Source: Rheinheimera pleomorphica
Lineage (GTDB): Bacteria; Pseudomonadota; Gammaproteobacteria; Enterobacterales; Alteromonadaceae
Length of the DNA: 64,000 nt
Assembly: GCF_011634895.1 (NCBI RefSeq)
Contig: NZ_SIRR01000008.1
Span: 434,001 to 498,000, forward strand
Reading direction: 5' to 3'
How positions within the stretch are numbered: the stretch's first letter is position 1; every line of letters starts with the position of its first letter. A model generated the notes under the pieces. The model was given only the letters and a program-made list of their open reading frames with translations. It made no database searches and was not told the origin of the DNA. A program made the position numbers and the translations under genes. Below, piece after piece: positions 1-9,529 of the stretch.

Positions 1-335
1 GGCGGGCACGTTGTCGGCTCCGGCAGGGCCGAATACACCACTATATTGCCGGCAGTATTTGGTTGGGTTTCTCGCGCCGGTAAACTTTGCCCCAGAGGAA
101 TACGCAAAGCAAATTGGTTTTGCCCACCACCAACCTGGTTAATCTCACGGCTATAAGCCTCATCATGGGCACCACGGGCTTCATTCATGGCCAGCTCAGC
201 CTCCTGAGCAGATGACATCATTTTGTTATCGACGCCCGAGCTAACCAGCAAAGCAACGGCGACACCCGTTACCGCAATCAGCATGATCAGCGCCACTACC
301 AACACCATACCTTTCTGTCTACGATGGTTAAACAT
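1..335 (-). CDS. pilX: Type IV pilus minor pilin PilX, C-terminal part beyond left edge
   Basis: N-terminal 111 codons of a PilX-like minor pilin, a component that primes assembly of type IV pili at the inner membrane. The first residues are a short basic leader (MFNHRRQKG) followed by a long hydrophobic helix and then the stretch with GVDNKMMSSAQEAELA, which resembles the PilX N-terminal pattern in which a polar segment with K-M and many Glu/Ala follows the helix. The start at 335 has an AGAGG ribosome site 8 nt upstream that overlaps the pilW stop, so translation is probably coupled to pilW, 12 nt away. The rest of the gene, and presumably pilY1 and pilE, would lie to the left of the window. 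PilX leaders lack the strict GFxxxE processing motif, as seen here. Confidence 0.85.
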   Translation of the reverse strand, partial: MFNHRRQKGMVLVVALIMLIAVTGVAVALLVSSGVDNKMMSSAQEAELAMNEARGAHDEAYSREINQVGGGQNQFALRIPLGQSLPARETQPNTAGNIVVYSALPEPTTCP

Positions 336-347
336 TGGATTTACCTC

Positions 348-1307
348 TTATCTGCGATTCGTGATATGTACTGTGCTTGAAAACAGCATCCGACGAAAAT
401 TGTCATTGGGTGTAAACAGCACGCCATCACCCAGATCATAACTATTGGTATTCTGATAATCATTATCGGGCCGGCTTGCCCGCACTAACACATTAACCCT
501 CACCGCCATCACTTTGGTATCGGCTTGCCATAGCGCTGCCGGCATATTATTGGCGTCGAGATAACCATCAATTTGATTATCGCTGTTCATATCGGCGCCA
601 AAAGCAAAACGAATGCGTTCAATACCATCCAGTAGCATGGCCCTTTGCATTTGCGGCCCATTGTTATTAATCAGTTCCATTCGTGCCAGTACCGGCACAG
701 CAATGCCATCAACGTTTTCGGTGGTAACAAAATACACATGATGACGGTAAGGCCAGATTTCAGCCTGCGCTATACCCAGTGGCCCGGCATTACCGGCAAA
801 AATGTTGCCCTCACTGGCACTGGCCTCCAGGTAAAACTGGCTGGCATCAAGCGCGCCGACAGGTAGCGGATCAGGTAAAGCAGGGCCTGTTGCTCTTTTG
901 ATTTGCAAAATATCACTGTTAGCTACAGCATTATTTACACAACCTATGGCACCGCCGGCAACGGCCAAGGTACGCCCCCAGATCACCGGAAACTCACCTA
1001 AGCCATTTTGCGGGAAGCTACCGCCGTTAAGCCCAGCATTGCAGTCAGCGGCAAAAGGCGCCGGTGCGATAACATTAGTATTAAACGTGCGCAACATACC
1101 GCGAAACCCGGCTTGCTGAATATCCGTTGTCAGCAATGATAGCGCCATGCGGCCATTTTGCTGCATTTCAGACAACGCTATCGTTTCGGCTGTAGTGGTT
1201 CGCATTGCCAGATAAGCTACCGTGACGCCACCGAGCAAAAATACGCCAATCGCCATCGATATCATTAATTCCATCAATGTCATACCGACTTGTTTAAAGT
1301 TTCGCAT
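348..1307 (-). CDS. pilW: Type IV pilus minor pilin PilW
   Basis: PilW-family minor pilin of 319 residues, part of the pilus-tip/priming complex with PilV, PilX and PilY1. The prepilin peptidase site is visible as KQVG followed by MTLMELM, with Glu at +5 and a 20-residue hydrophobic helix after it. The middle contains the typical EMQQNGRMALSLLTTDIQQAGFRG stretch (broken here by my shortening: key residues Q-N-G-R-A-L-L-D-I-Q-A-G-F-R-G), a hallmark of PilW. An upstream in-frame ATG at 1328 exists but would overlap pilV; the ATG at 1307 has AAGGAT 7 nt upstream and places the cleavage site after residue 8, so I choose it. It lies 11 nt after pilV and 12 nt before pilX, in one operon. Confidence 0.9.
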   Translation of the reverse strand: MRNFKQVGMTLMELMISMAIGVFLLGGVTVAYLAMRTTTAETIALSEMQQNGRMALSLLTTDIQQAGFRGMLRTFNTNVIAPAPFAADCNAGLNGGSFPQNGLGEFPVIWGRTLAVAGGAIGCVNNAVANSDILQIKRATGPALPDPLPVGALDASQFYLEASASEGNIFAGNAGPLGIAQAEIWPYRHHVYFVTTENVDGIAVPVLARMELINNNGPQMQRAMLLDGIERIRFAFGADMNSDNQIDGYLDANNMPAALWQADTKVMAVRVNVLVRASRPDNDYQNTNSYDLGDGVLFTPNDNFRRMLFSSTVHITNRR

Positions 1308-1318
1308 CGCTGTAATCC

Positions 1319-1867
1319 TTATCGCCAAATAAATGTCGTAACCACGACCTGACGCCGCTCGTCACTCTCTACACCACAACCATCTTCTCCGGTTGTCACT
1401 GCCGCGTCACGGATAGCGTCACGTCCCAGCCAGGATATTGTCACGGTAAGGTCACCATTCGCGTTGAAATTAACGCAACCGGTCGCATCTGAGATGCCCC
1501 CTGCATTGCCGGCTTGCTGTGTAACATCAGCGCCTAATAAGCGCTGATCCCACTCAAAGCGGTCGTTTAATGCAATTTGCGCCGCGGTACAATTTGCCGC
1601 TTGTGTCTGGCAACGCGGATTCGGCATCGCGATATTACCGGCACCATAATCATTGCCGTTGTAATTGATGGCCACAGTACTGTTGGCCCGAATGCGGTCA
1701 ATAACATCATTGGCCATCGCCAGGGCCTGAGCGCGCTGGGTTGCATCAAAACTGTTACGCTTGGCCACCGCCTGCATCGCCACGGTGCCGATAAGACCAG
1801 TCGCCAGAATAAAAAAAGCGACCAGTACCTCAACAAAAGAAAAACCTGACTGGTGTCGTCTCATCAT
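1319..1867 (-). CDS. pilV: Type IV pilus minor pilin PilV
   Basis: PilV-type minor pilin, 182 residues. The leader MMRRHQSG is followed by FSFVEVLVAFFILATGLIG, the canonical class-IV pilin cleavage site (Gly|Phe, Glu at +5) and helix. The ATG at 1867 (or 1864) has AGGAAC about 9 nt upstream; the longer frame from 1903 would give an unusually long leader, so the start is set at 1867. First gene of the pilVWX run; no fimT/fimU gene lies between it and the upstream regulator gene, unlike the Pseudomonas aeruginosa order. A promoter-like sequence and paired direct repeats sit in the 120-nt gap upstream. Confidence 0.88.
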   Translation of the reverse strand: MMRRHQSGFSFVEVLVAFFILATGLIGTVAMQAVAKRNSFDATQRAQALAMANDVIDRIRANSTVAINYNGNDYGAGNIAMPNPRCQTQAANCTAAQIALNDRFEWDQRLLGADVTQQAGNAGGISDATGCVNFNANGDLTVTISWLGRDAIRDAAVTTGEDGCGVESDERRQVVVTTFIWR

Positions 1868-1920
1868 TATTTTTGTTCCTGCACTTCTAACTAGCGCATT
1901 CAAACTTTTTCCATAGCGCT

Positions 1921-1948
1921 AACATAAAACAGTGGCAGGCAAAAGCAA
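1921..1948 (-). promoter_or_regulatory. Possible sigma70-type promoter for pilVWX
   Basis: On the minus strand TTGCTT (1948-1943) and TATGTT (1926-1921) are separated by 16 nt, about 55 nt upstream of the pilV start. Both hexamers are imperfect. The placement just downstream of the paired repeats at 1959-1990 would suit activation by a LytTR regulator. Confidence 0.35.
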
Positions 1949-1958
1949 TAGCTGGATT

Positions 1959-1990
1959 GATAAGCGGCAAGTTTCGCCGATAAACGGTCA
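1959..1990 (-). promoter_or_regulatory. Paired direct repeats, candidate LytTR (AlgR-type) operator
   Basis: On the minus strand TGACCGTTTATC (1990-1979) and TTGCCGCTTATC (1970-1959) match at 9 of 12 positions and lie 20 bp apart start to start, about two helical turns. LytTR regulators usually bind two such direct repeats on one DNA face. The core ACCGTTTATC differs at two of ten positions from the P. aeruginosa AlgR consensus ACCGTTCGTC as I remember it. The distal repeat overlaps the stop codon of the regulator gene. Function is inferred. Confidence 0.4.
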
Positions 1991-2704
1991 GCCCAGCTGT
2001 AAGGCGGCTTTTAGTTTGGGGTAAGCGCGGCGGCTTATTTCCAGCGGCGTGCTGATGCCATCTAACTCAATAACATGGCGGCCGTCCGGCAGGGTTCGCA
2101 AAGCAGAAAAATGGTGTTTATTAATTAAAATACCCCGGTGGATCCGCAGCAACCACTGCGGATATTTTTGCTCCAGCTGCGCTAAGCTATCTTCTAACAG
2201 TGCTTCACCATGCAAAAATACCATTCGCACATACTTACTGTCGGCGACAAAATAACGCACCTCGCTCAGCGGTATCTGCCGGCTTACTGTACCTAACTGG
2301 TAATTGATTAACGGCGCTGCGCTGTGGCGTCGCTCCAGATGCGCTTTGGTTGCCATACCAACCCGCGCCAACGCCTGGCCTAAGCGCTCTGCCGACACGG
2401 GCTTAAGGATATAATCAGCCGGGCTAACCTGATAGGCATCCAGCGCGTGTTGCGGATGGGCGGTAACAAAAATAATCGCTGGCGGTAATGCTTGCTGCAT
2501 CAGTTGACTGGCCAACGTCAGCCCGCTGCCACCGGCCATCTCAATGTCCAGCAGCAGCACATCGGGTTCGGTTTTGGCACAGCACGCCAGGGCGTCAGAC
2601 AGGTTTTCAGCTTCACCGACACAGCGATACTGCGTAAACTGGCTTAGCAGGCGTTTTAACCTGGCGCGGGCCAGCGGTTCATCGTCGACGATTAACACCT
2701 TCAT
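1988..2704 (-). CDS. algR: LytTR response regulator, AlgR-like
   Basis: Response regulator of 238 residues. The receiver domain (about 1-120) shows the acidic pair D7-D8, phosphoacceptor D53 in DVLLLDIEMAGG, the Thr of VTAHP and the conserved Lys in YILKPVS. The C-terminal LytTR DNA-binding domain (about 135-236) carries the core VRYFVADSKYVRM and LLRIHRGILINKH. This is the layout of AlgR, which in Pseudomonas controls the fimU-pilVWXY1Y2E operon. Here the gene is directly upstream of pilVWX on the same strand and its start overlaps the kinase gene by 4 nt (ATGA), so kinase and regulator are translationally coupled. Members of the LytR/AgrA group with other roles cannot be excluded, but the context supports pilus control. 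Confidence 0.8.
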   Translation of the reverse strand: MKVLIVDDEPLARARLKRLLSQFTQYRCVGEAENLSDALACCAKTEPDVLLLDIEMAGGSGLTLASQLMQQALPPAIIFVTAHPQHALDAYQVSPADYILKPVSAERLGQALARVGMATKAHLERRHSAAPLINYQLGTVSRQIPLSEVRYFVADSKYVRMVFLHGEALLEDSLAQLEQKYPQWLLRIHRGILINKHHFSALRTLPDGRHVIELDGISTPLEISRRAYPKLKAALQLG

Positions 2705-3738
2705 CGGACTGCCTCTGCGTTAACTTTAGGTAGCACCAGTTTAACCCGGTAACTGTCGGCCGCGGCATGACAACTGATGCTGGCTGCCTGGCCAAAAAAC
2801 AGCTGTAACCGTTGGCCAATGTTTTGCAGTGCCACACCATTATGCGCCGCTTTGTCACGGCTGCCACAGTAAGGATTGGTGATTAACAGTGTCACCGTCG
2901 CTTTACTTTGCAGCAGACGGATGCCCACAGTGCCGCCTTGCTCACAGGTTTCAATACCGTGGCGAATGGCATTTTCCAGTAACGGCTGAATGGTAAGCGC
3001 CGGCATAATCAGCGTTGGCAGTTGATCCGGCAACTGCCAGTCGATGCGCAAACGTTTGCCTAAACGCCACTGCTCCAGCGACAAATATTGCCGCGATAGC
3101 TGAAGTTCCTGCGCCAGTTCAATACTATCGCCTGCATGCATGGCCGCCCTGAACACCGCCGCCAAATCCAGTATCGCCTGCTCAGCTGCATTGGCATCTT
3201 GCTGTGTCAGCTCTGCCACAGTGTTTAAGCTATTAAATAAAAAATGGGGCTGAATGCGGGTTTGCAGCGCCAGTAACTCGGCTCTGGACTGCGCCAGCAT
3301 GCGCTGTTGCCGCTCGATATGCAGCATAAAAAACTGAATGGCCATCAGGCCAATAATGCCGGCCAGTAGCAGGTTGTGCAGTAAAAACTGATGTGCCGGT
3401 AACGGGCTGAACCATAAACTCTGCGCCAGCAATGCGTGAGCGGCCAGGCTGACACTGGCGGTAATTACCAACAATATGGCCATCACCGCTAACCCCAGCC
3501 GTAATGCCGGTAACCGGTTAAGTGCCGGGCGTAGAATACATAAGGCAGCGCTGGTCATCAGCATAATCCACTGCACAAACAGTGAGACAAAACCCAGCCT
3601 GAGCCAGGGATCGTTGCCGGCGCCAGGCGCAAACGCCAGCACTATTGCCACGGCCTGCGCTAACACCAGCGCCCGCAGTATCACCGGGCCACGGCAAAAT
3701 GCCGGTAACAGGACGGTTGTATCAGAAGCTTGTGCCAT
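2701..3738 (-). CDS. algZ: Sensor kinase of the LytS/AlgZ (FimS) type
   Basis: Membrane sensor of 345 residues. The N-terminal half (about 15-145) holds four to six hydrophobic segments and no obvious periplasmic sensor domain. It is followed by a coiled linker and the His_kinase module with LQTRIQPHFLFNSLNTV, where the His of QPHFLFN is the phosphorylation site in this family. The C-terminal ATPase region has PLLENAIRHGIE (N box) and the glycine-containing NIGQRL. AlgZ/FimS of Pseudomonas has the same unusual layout without classical H-box order. Together with the overlapping AlgR-like gene it forms a complete two-component pair placed next to its probable target operon. Confidence 0.78.
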   Translation of the reverse strand: MAQASDTTVLLPAFCRGPVILRALVLAQAVAIVLAFAPGAGNDPWLRLGFVSLFVQWIMLMTSAALCILRPALNRLPALRLGLAVMAILLVITASVSLAAHALLAQSLWFSPLPAHQFLLHNLLLAGIIGLMAIQFFMLHIERQQRMLAQSRAELLALQTRIQPHFLFNSLNTVAELTQQDANAAEQAILDLAAVFRAAMHAGDSIELAQELQLSRQYLSLEQWRLGKRLRIDWQLPDQLPTLIMPALTIQPLLENAIRHGIETCEQGGTVGIRLLQSKATVTLLITNPYCGSRDKAAHNGVALQNIGQRLQLFFGQAASISCHAAADSYRVKLVLPKVNAEAVR

Positions 3739-3828
3739 AGTGGTATCAGTGCGTTATAAAGTCGTTAAACTATACCTTATTCTGCACCCGCCCGACTATG
3801 GCAAAAATAACGTCGTTAGCTCAAGCGG

Positions 3829-4758
3829 TTAGCGCAGCTCTGCCGGTATAGCAAACACGACATTTTCTTCACGGCCCGGGTTTTCACTGACGGTTTTACC
3901 GCCCCACTGCTGCAGCTGTTTTACCACCTGCTGTACCAACACTTCAGGCGCAGAAGCCCCGGCCGTAACCCCAACCGCCTTAACACCATCAAGCCAGCTT
4001 TGCTGAATATCATTGGCAGTATCAATTAAATAGGCGGTGCAGCCCATTTTGTCGGCCAACTCGCGCAAACGGTTTGAATTACTGCTGTTTTTTGCGCCCA
4101 CCACCAGCAGCAGATCAGCTTTGCTGGCTAAATCGCGCACCGCGTCCTGGCGGTTTTGCGTGGCGTAGCAAATATCGTCTTTGCGTGGGCCTTCAATGTC
4201 GGGGAAACGCGCCCGCAGGGCATCGATCACATCTGCAGTATCATCTACCGATAAGGTGGTTTGGCTGCTAAAGCACAGCTGCGCCGGGTTCTTCACCACT
4301 AAGGTTGCAACATCGTCGGCTGACTCGACCAGATAAATACCGCCCTGCGGGTTATCGTACTGCCCCATAGTGCCTTCAACTTCAGGGTGACCGGCATGGC
4401 CTATTAAAATGCACTCTATACCTTTACGGCTGGCACGGGTCACTTCCATATGTACTTTTGTGACCAGCGGACAGGTGGCATCAAATACTTTCAGGCCACG
4501 CTGTTTGGCATTTTCACGCACCGCCTGCGACACGCCGTGGGCACTGAAAATAACGATATTGCCATCGGGCACTTCGTTTAGTTCATCAACAAACACGGCG
4601 CCGCGCCGGCGCAAACCGTCAACGACAAACTTATTGTGTACCACTTCATGCCGCACATAAATCGGCGGCTCGTATAGCTCCAGTGCGCGCTCTACAATGC
4701 TGATTGCCCTGTCGACCCCGGCACAAAACCCACGCGGATTGGCGAGTAAAATATCCAT
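3829..4758 (-). CDS. ispH: 4-hydroxy-3-methylbut-2-enyl diphosphate reductase
   Basis: Last enzyme of the MEP isoprenoid pathway: reduces HMBPP to IPP and DMAPP using a [4Fe-4S] cluster. At 309 residues it is close to the usual length. The three cluster cysteines are in GFCAGV (residue 12), DATCPLV and ICYATQNRQ; the substrate-binding NSSNSNRL and the catalytic Glu region after [12 protein letters not shown] are present. It ends the murJ-ribF-ileS-lspA-fkpB-ispH run, 2 nt after fkpB, an order conserved in many gammaproteobacteria. Confidence 0.97.
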   Translation of the reverse strand: MDILLANPRGFCAGVDRAISIVERALELYEPPIYVRHEVVHNKFVVDGLRRRGAVFVDELNEVPDGNIVIFSAHGVSQAVRENAKQRGLKVFDATCPLVTKVHMEVTRASRKGIECILIGHAGHPEVEGTMGQYDNPQGGIYLVESADDVATLVVKNPAQLCFSSQTTLSVDDTADVIDALRARFPDIEGPRKDDICYATQNRQDAVRDLASKADLLLVVGAKNSSNSNRLRELADKMGCTAYLIDTANDIQQSWLDGVKAVGVTAGASAPEVLVQQVVKQLQQWGGKTVSENPGREENVVFAIPAELR

Positions 4759-4760
4759 GT

Positions 4761-5198
4761 TCAGCTTACCTGTACAATTTCCACACTGAAGGTCAGCGTC
4801 TGCCCTGCCAGCGGATGGTTAAAATCTATGGTTACCGACTCGCCAGCCACGTCACGCACCAGGCCCGGCATCTCAGAGCCATCCGGCATGGTAAAGCCAA
4901 TAATCATGCCCGGCTTAGCTGGCGCATCGGCAGAAAACTTGCTGCGGTCAACATAGTAAATATTGTCCGGGTTCGGCATGCCATAGGCATCTTCCGGTTT
5001 TAGCGTAAAGGTCTTTTTATCACCCGCTTTTAAGCCGGTTAACTCAGCTTCAAATGCCGCAGAAATACTGCCATCGCCCATTTGCAGCTTAGCGGGTTTA
5101 TTATGCACCCGGGTGCTTTCAGCAGCGCTGCCGTCAGATAACTTAATATCGAAGTGAAAAATTACCGTGCTGCTGCCCGTTATTACCTGCTCTGTCAT
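4761..5198 (-). CDS. fkpB: FKBP-type peptidyl-prolyl isomerase (SlyD-like, FkpB)
   Basis: Small cytoplasmic FKBP of 145 residues, a proline isomerase/chaperone. The sequence has the split FKBP fold with an insert-in-flap domain: [16 protein letters not shown] at the start, then [25 protein letters not shown] (key residues G-x-F-E-x-L-x-G-L-x-G-E/D), the flap insert around 70-115, and [11 protein letters not shown] near the C-terminus, all typical of FkpB/SlyD. It lacks the His-rich tail of SlyD. Its start overlaps the lspA stop by 4 nt (ATGA). Confidence 0.93.
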   Translation of the reverse strand: MTEQVITGSSTVIFHFDIKLSDGSAAESTRVHNKPAKLQMGDGSISAAFEAELTGLKAGDKKTFTLKPEDAYGMPNPDNIYYVDRSKFSADAPAKPGMIIGFTMPDGSEMPGLVRDVAGESVTIDFNHPLAGQTLTFSVEIVQVS

Positions 5199-5686
5199 TT
5201 CTTCACCTCATTACTGCTAAAGCTGTCCCAGATTAATAGCGCCGCACCGATACAGATGGCCGAGTCGGCAATATTAAACGCCGGATAGTGCCAGTTCTGA
5301 TAATACACATGCAGAAAGTCGATCACGTAACCATAAACGCTGCGGTCAATCAGGTTACCAATAGCGCCGGCCAGCACCAGGCTAAGCGCCAGGTTCAGTT
5401 TCAGCTGTGCTTTGTTATTGCGCGCCAGCCACACCGCCAGCACACCACTTATCACCACAGCAATAAGGGTAAAAAACCAGCGTTGCCAGCCGCCGGCATC
5501 GCTTAAAAACGAAAAGGCGGCGCCATAGTTGCGCACATAGGTCAAATTGAAAAACGGCAGCAGATCAATGGAATCAAACAACTGCATATTAGCAATCACT
5601 ACTTGCTTACTGACCTGGTCAGCAACCAACACCAGCAGCATCAACCACCATAACCGCCATCCCGTATCTTTAAACAGCGCCGCCAT
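5195..5686 (-). CDS. lspA: Lipoprotein signal peptidase (signal peptidase II)
   Basis: Inner-membrane aspartic protease of 163 residues that removes signal peptides from diacylglyceryl-modified prolipoproteins. Four membrane segments are visible. Family motifs: DQVSKQ near residue 22, NYGAAFS, GNLIDR with the first catalytic Asp, and FNIADSAI with the second. Its start overlaps the ileS stop by 1 nt and its stop overlaps the fkpB start, so it belongs to a coupled operon. The window itself encodes at least two probable substrates (MltF and the S41 protease). Confidence 0.97.
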   Translation of the reverse strand: MAALFKDTGWRLWWLMLLVLVADQVSKQVVIANMQLFDSIDLLPFFNLTYVRNYGAAFSFLSDAGGWQRWFFTLIAVVISGVLAVWLARNNKAQLKLNLALSLVLAGAIGNLIDRSVYGYVIDFLHVYYQNWHYPAFNIADSAICIGAALLIWDSFSSNEVKK

Positions 5687-8514
5687 TATGCAAAGGCCCG
5701 CTGTTCGCCGTCACCCTCGACATTACTCACGCAGCGCAGACACAGATCCGGATGGGTACTGTCAGCGCCAACATCATGCCGGTGGTGCCAGCAACGGCCA
5801 CATTTGGCAGCGGTTGAGGCCGCTACCTGCACGCTTAAACCGGCTAATTCGGTTTGCACTGCATCGGCTGGTGCTGCTTGCGTGCTTACCTGTGCGGTAG
5901 AGGTGATCAGCACAAAACGCAGCTCATCGCTAAGCTTGGCTAAATCGGCTGCCAGCGCTTCTGACGCATACAGGGTCACTTCAGCCTGCAAGGAAGCGCC
6001 GATTTTCTCGTCGCGTCTTGCTGCTTCCAGTACCTTGTTGACCTCGTCCCGCACCTGCAGTAATTGCTGCCAGAACGCATCATCAAACTTACCGGCGGTT
6101 AAACCACTAAAACCACGATACCAAACGTCAGTAAACACGAATTCATCGCGCTCACCTGGCAGCTCCTGCCAGATTTCCTGCGCGGTAAAGCTCATGATGG
6201 GTGCCATCCAGCGCACCATCGCCTGCGCAATATGGTACAGCGCCGTCTGACATGAACGACGGGCCACGCTATTGCTATGTGCGGTGTACTGGCGATCTTT
6301 AATCACGTCCAGATAGAAGCTGCCCAGCTCCACGGTACAGAAGTTCATTAGCTTTTGGCTGACCTGATGGAACTGATAATTATCGTAGGCGTCGATAATG
6401 TCCTGTTGTAATTTCGCCGCGCGGTTGACGACCCACAAGTCCAGCTCAACCATTTGCGCGAAAGGCACAGCGTCAGTGGCCGGGTTAAAGCCATTTAAAT
6501 TGGCCAGCAGGAAGCGCGCGGTATTACGGATGCGGCGGTATTTGTCGGCAGCGCGGTTTAAAATTTCATCCGATACCGTCATCTCTGAGGTGTAATCGGT
6601 CGTCGCCACCCATAAACGTAAAATATCGGCGCCCAGTTTATTCATCACATCCTGCGGCGATACCACATTACCCAACGATTTTGACATCTTACGGCCATCA
6701 CCGTCGACGGTAAAACCATGCGTCAGCACCTGCTTATAGGGCGCCTTATGCTTAATGCTAACACCGGTCATTAACGACGACATAAACCAGCCGCGGTGCT
6801 GATCTGAACCTTCAAGATACAAATCAGCCTGCTCAGCACCGGCAAATTCCGGCCGCACACCCACCACGCAGGCATGGGTCACGCCTGAGTCGAACCACAC
6901 ATCCAGCGTATCGCTGACCTTAACGTATTGCTTAGCGTCATCGCCAAGCAAACTGGCGGCATCTAAATCAAACCAGGCCTGAATACCGTGCTGCTCAACC
7001 AGTTGGGCAACCTGCTCCATTAACGCTTTGCTATCCGGATGCAAAGCACCGGTATCTTTATCGACAAATAACGCTATCGGTACGCCCCAGGTGCGCTGGC
7101 GAGAAATACACCAGTCCGGCCGGCCGGCAACCATTTTTTCAATTCGCTGCTGGCCCCAGTCCGGGATCCAGCGCGTTTGTGCAATCTGCTCCAGTGACGC
7201 AGCACGCAGCCCTTGTTGCTCCATGCTGATAAACCACTGCGGTGTGGCACGGAAAATAATCGGCGTTTTGTGACGCCAGCAGTGCGGGTAACTATGTTTG
7301 TAGGCTTTATGCACCAATAAGGCATCCGCTGCTTTTAATGCTTCGACGACGTTGTCGTTGGCTTTAAACACATGCTGGCCGGCAAACAGCGGTGTGTCTG
7401 GCAGGTAAACACCATTAGCGCCCACCGGATTGGCCACTTCCAGGTTGTATTGCTTACCCACCACAAAGTCTTCCTGACCATGGCCCGGCGCGGTATGCAC
7501 ACAGCCGGTACCCGAGTCGGTGGTAACGTGTTCGCCCATAATCAGTGGCACGCTAAAGTCGTACAGAGGATGTTGCACCTGCACCAGCTCCAGCGCTGCA
7601 CCCTTGGCAAACCCCAGGGCGTGGTAATGTTCAATACCAGCGCGCGCCATCACCTCCTGAACCAGATCAGTGGCAATAATTAAGCGCTCAGCGCCCAGTG
7701 GGCCCTGTTCAACCTGTACCAAGCTGTAATCCAGCTTGGCATTTAACGCCACGGCACGGTTAGCCGGGATAGTCCAGGGCGTGGTCGTCCAGATCACCAC
7801 CGACACCTTGCCGCTACCGCGTTTGCCTTCAGGGTGATCAAAGCGGTCTACCGCACTGTCGTCTACCAAACTAAAACGTACATCAATGGCCGGTGATACC
7901 TTGTCCTGATATTCCACTTCGGCCTCGGCCAGCGCTGAGCCGCAGTCGGTACACCAGTGCACCGGCTTAAAACCCTGCTGCAAATGACCATTGTCGATAA
8001 TTTTGCCCAGCGAGCGGATGATATTGGCTTCAAAGCCGTAATCCATAGTTCGGTACGGATTATACCAATCGCCCAGCACGCCCAGGCGGATAAAGTCGGT
8101 GCGCTGAGCATCAATTTGGGTTTGCGCATAGTCACGGCATTTTTGTCGGAACTCTGCCGGCGTTAGCTTGGTGCCTGGTTTACCGTATTTTTTCTCGACG
8201 ACCAGTTCAATCGGCAGGCCATGGCAATCCCAGCCAGGTACATAAGGTGCGTCATAGTCGTCCAGCGTTTTGGCTTTAACGATAATGTCTTTTAAAATTT
8301 TATTTACTGCATGCCCGATATGAATATTGCCGTTCGCGTACGGTGGGCCGTCGTGCAAAATAAAGGTTTTTTTACCCTTTTTTGCAGCACGAATTTTGCC
8401 GTATAAATCGGCCTCGGTCCATTTTGCCAGCATTTGCGGCTCGCGCTGCGCCAGATTGGCGCGCATCGCAAAAGCCGTTTCCGGCAAATTCAGGGTATGC
8501 TTGTAGTCGCTCAT
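5686..8514 (-). CDS. ileS: Isoleucyl-tRNA synthetase
   Basis: Class I aminoacyl-tRNA synthetase of 942 residues charging tRNA-Ile. The HIGH signature is in [12 protein letters not shown] (about residue 65), the KMSKS loop in [11 protein letters not shown] (about 610), and an editing (CP1) domain lies between them, with [13 protein letters not shown] and [12 protein letters not shown]. The C-terminus has a zinc ribbon of four cysteines (CGRCW ... CLRC), as in type 1 bacterial IleRS. The start overlaps the ribF stop by 4 nt (ATGA). Nothing unusual is visible. Confidence 0.98.
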   Translation of the reverse strand: MSDYKHTLNLPETAFAMRANLAQREPQMLAKWTEADLYGKIRAAKKGKKTFILHDGPPYANGNIHIGHAVNKILKDIIVKAKTLDDYDAPYVPGWDCHGLPIELVVEKKYGKPGTKLTPAEFRQKCRDYAQTQIDAQRTDFIRLGVLGDWYNPYRTMDYGFEANIIRSLGKIIDNGHLQQGFKPVHWCTDCGSALAEAEVEYQDKVSPAIDVRFSLVDDSAVDRFDHPEGKRGSGKVSVVIWTTTPWTIPANRAVALNAKLDYSLVQVEQGPLGAERLIIATDLVQEVMARAGIEHYHALGFAKGAALELVQVQHPLYDFSVPLIMGEHVTTDSGTGCVHTAPGHGQEDFVVGKQYNLEVANPVGANGVYLPDTPLFAGQHVFKANDNVVEALKAADALLVHKAYKHSYPHCWRHKTPIIFRATPQWFISMEQQGLRAASLEQIAQTRWIPDWGQQRIEKMVAGRPDWCISRQRTWGVPIALFVDKDTGALHPDSKALMEQVAQLVEQHGIQAWFDLDAASLLGDDAKQYVKVSDTLDVWFDSGVTHACVVGVRPEFAGAEQADLYLEGSDQHRGWFMSSLMTGVSIKHKAPYKQVLTHGFTVDGDGRKMSKSLGNVVSPQDVMNKLGADILRLWVATTDYTSEMTVSDEILNRAADKYRRIRNTARFLLANLNGFNPATDAVPFAQMVELDLWVVNRAAKLQQDIIDAYDNYQFHQVSQKLMNFCTVELGSFYLDVIKDRQYTAHSNSVARRSCQTALYHIAQAMVRWMAPIMSFTAQEIWQELPGERDEFVFTDVWYRGFSGLTAGKFDDAFWQQLLQVRDEVNKVLEAARRDEKIGASLQAEVTLYASEALAADLAKLSDELRFVLITSTAQVSTQAAPADAVQTELAGLSVQVAASTAAKCGRCWHHRHDVGADSTHPDLCLRCVSNVEGDGEQRAFA

Positions 8515-9479
8515 CCGTTATGTTCCGTCTTATCAGTGGTAGCATGGGCCGCGGCGCCATGCTGAAAAAATGCTTTGGCGGCCATCACATCCGCCGCTAT
8601 TTGTTGTTGCAACTGTTCCAGAGAGGCAAAACGCTGCTCGCTACGCAATTTATGTTGCAGTAGCACCTCTATCTGGCTGCCATATAAATCGCCTTTAAAA
8701 TCAAATAAGTGTGCTTCTAACTGTTGGCGCTGGCCTTGCACTGTCGGCCGGTTACCAATATTTGCCACACCCTGATAACGGCCAAACACCGTGTTTGCCG
8801 TTATCGCATATACCCCGGCAACCGGTAGCTTGCGCCGGTATAAAAACACATTCGCCGTCGGAAAGCCCAGATCACGGCCTAACTTACGGCCATGCCGCAC
8901 CCGGCCGGTTAACGCAAAAGGCCGGCCCAGCATCTCTGCAGCCAGACTTAACTGGTCTTCTGCCAGTGCTTGTCGGATCAGGGTGCTGCTTACCCGTTGC
9001 TGGCCCAGCAATAAACTTGATGTACTGTACAAACCAAACTGATACTGCTCGGCCGCCAGTGCTAACAGCTCAAAGCTGCCGCTACGGTTTTTGCCAAAGC
9101 GGAAATCATCACCGACAATCAGCTGCTCCACCCCCAGCTGCTTTAACAGCAACTGCTGAATAAACTGCTCAGGCGCCTGGGCAGCGAACGCCGGCGTAAA
9201 ATGCACACACAGCAGCCGGTCTATGCCAACACCTGCCAGCGCCGCATATTTCTCACGAAACCGGGTTAACCGTGCTGGTGCCGCATCACCGGCAAACACT
9301 TCCAGTGGCTGCGGTTCAAACAGCATCACGCAGGAAGGCAGCTGCATTTGTCTGGCAATAGCTACCACTTTGGCCAAAACGGCCTGATGCCCCAGATGCA
9401 CCCCATCAAAATTACCAATGGTCAGCACACAACCACGATGGCGGGGCTGAATATTATGTAAGCCGCGAATTAACTCCAT
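8511..9479 (-). CDS. ribF: Bifunctional riboflavin kinase / FAD synthetase
   Basis: Enzyme of 322 residues that makes FMN from riboflavin and then FAD. The N-terminal adenylyltransferase domain has [16 protein letters not shown] (about 20-35) and [13 protein letters not shown]; the C-terminal flavokinase domain has [11 protein letters not shown] and ANIGNRPTV. It lies between murJ and ileS as in Escherichia coli and Pseudomonas. No FMN riboswitch is seen upstream; expression is probably with murJ or from a promoter in the 50-nt gap. Confidence 0.97.
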   Translation of the reverse strand: MELIRGLHNIQPRHRGCVLTIGNFDGVHLGHQAVLAKVVAIARQMQLPSCVMLFEPQPLEVFAGDAAPARLTRFREKYAALAGVGIDRLLCVHFTPAFAAQAPEQFIQQLLLKQLGVEQLIVGDDFRFGKNRSGSFELLALAAEQYQFGLYSTSSLLLGQQRVSSTLIRQALAEDQLSLAAEMLGRPFALTGRVRHGRKLGRDLGFPTANVFLYRRKLPVAGVYAITANTVFGRYQGVANIGNRPTVQGQRQQLEAHLFDFKGDLYGSQIEVLLQHKLRSEQRFASLEQLQQQIAADVMAAKAFFQHGAAAHATTDKTEHNG

Positions 9480-9529
9480 GCCTGTCGTATCTGACCTTTG
9501 ACTACAAACCGCGCATTATAACCGCTTAA

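Noticed and set aside
3739..3828. Small gene between ispH and the sensor kinase
   Set aside because: No frame with a ribosome site and coherent product is present on either strand; only promoter-like and repeat sequences are seen.
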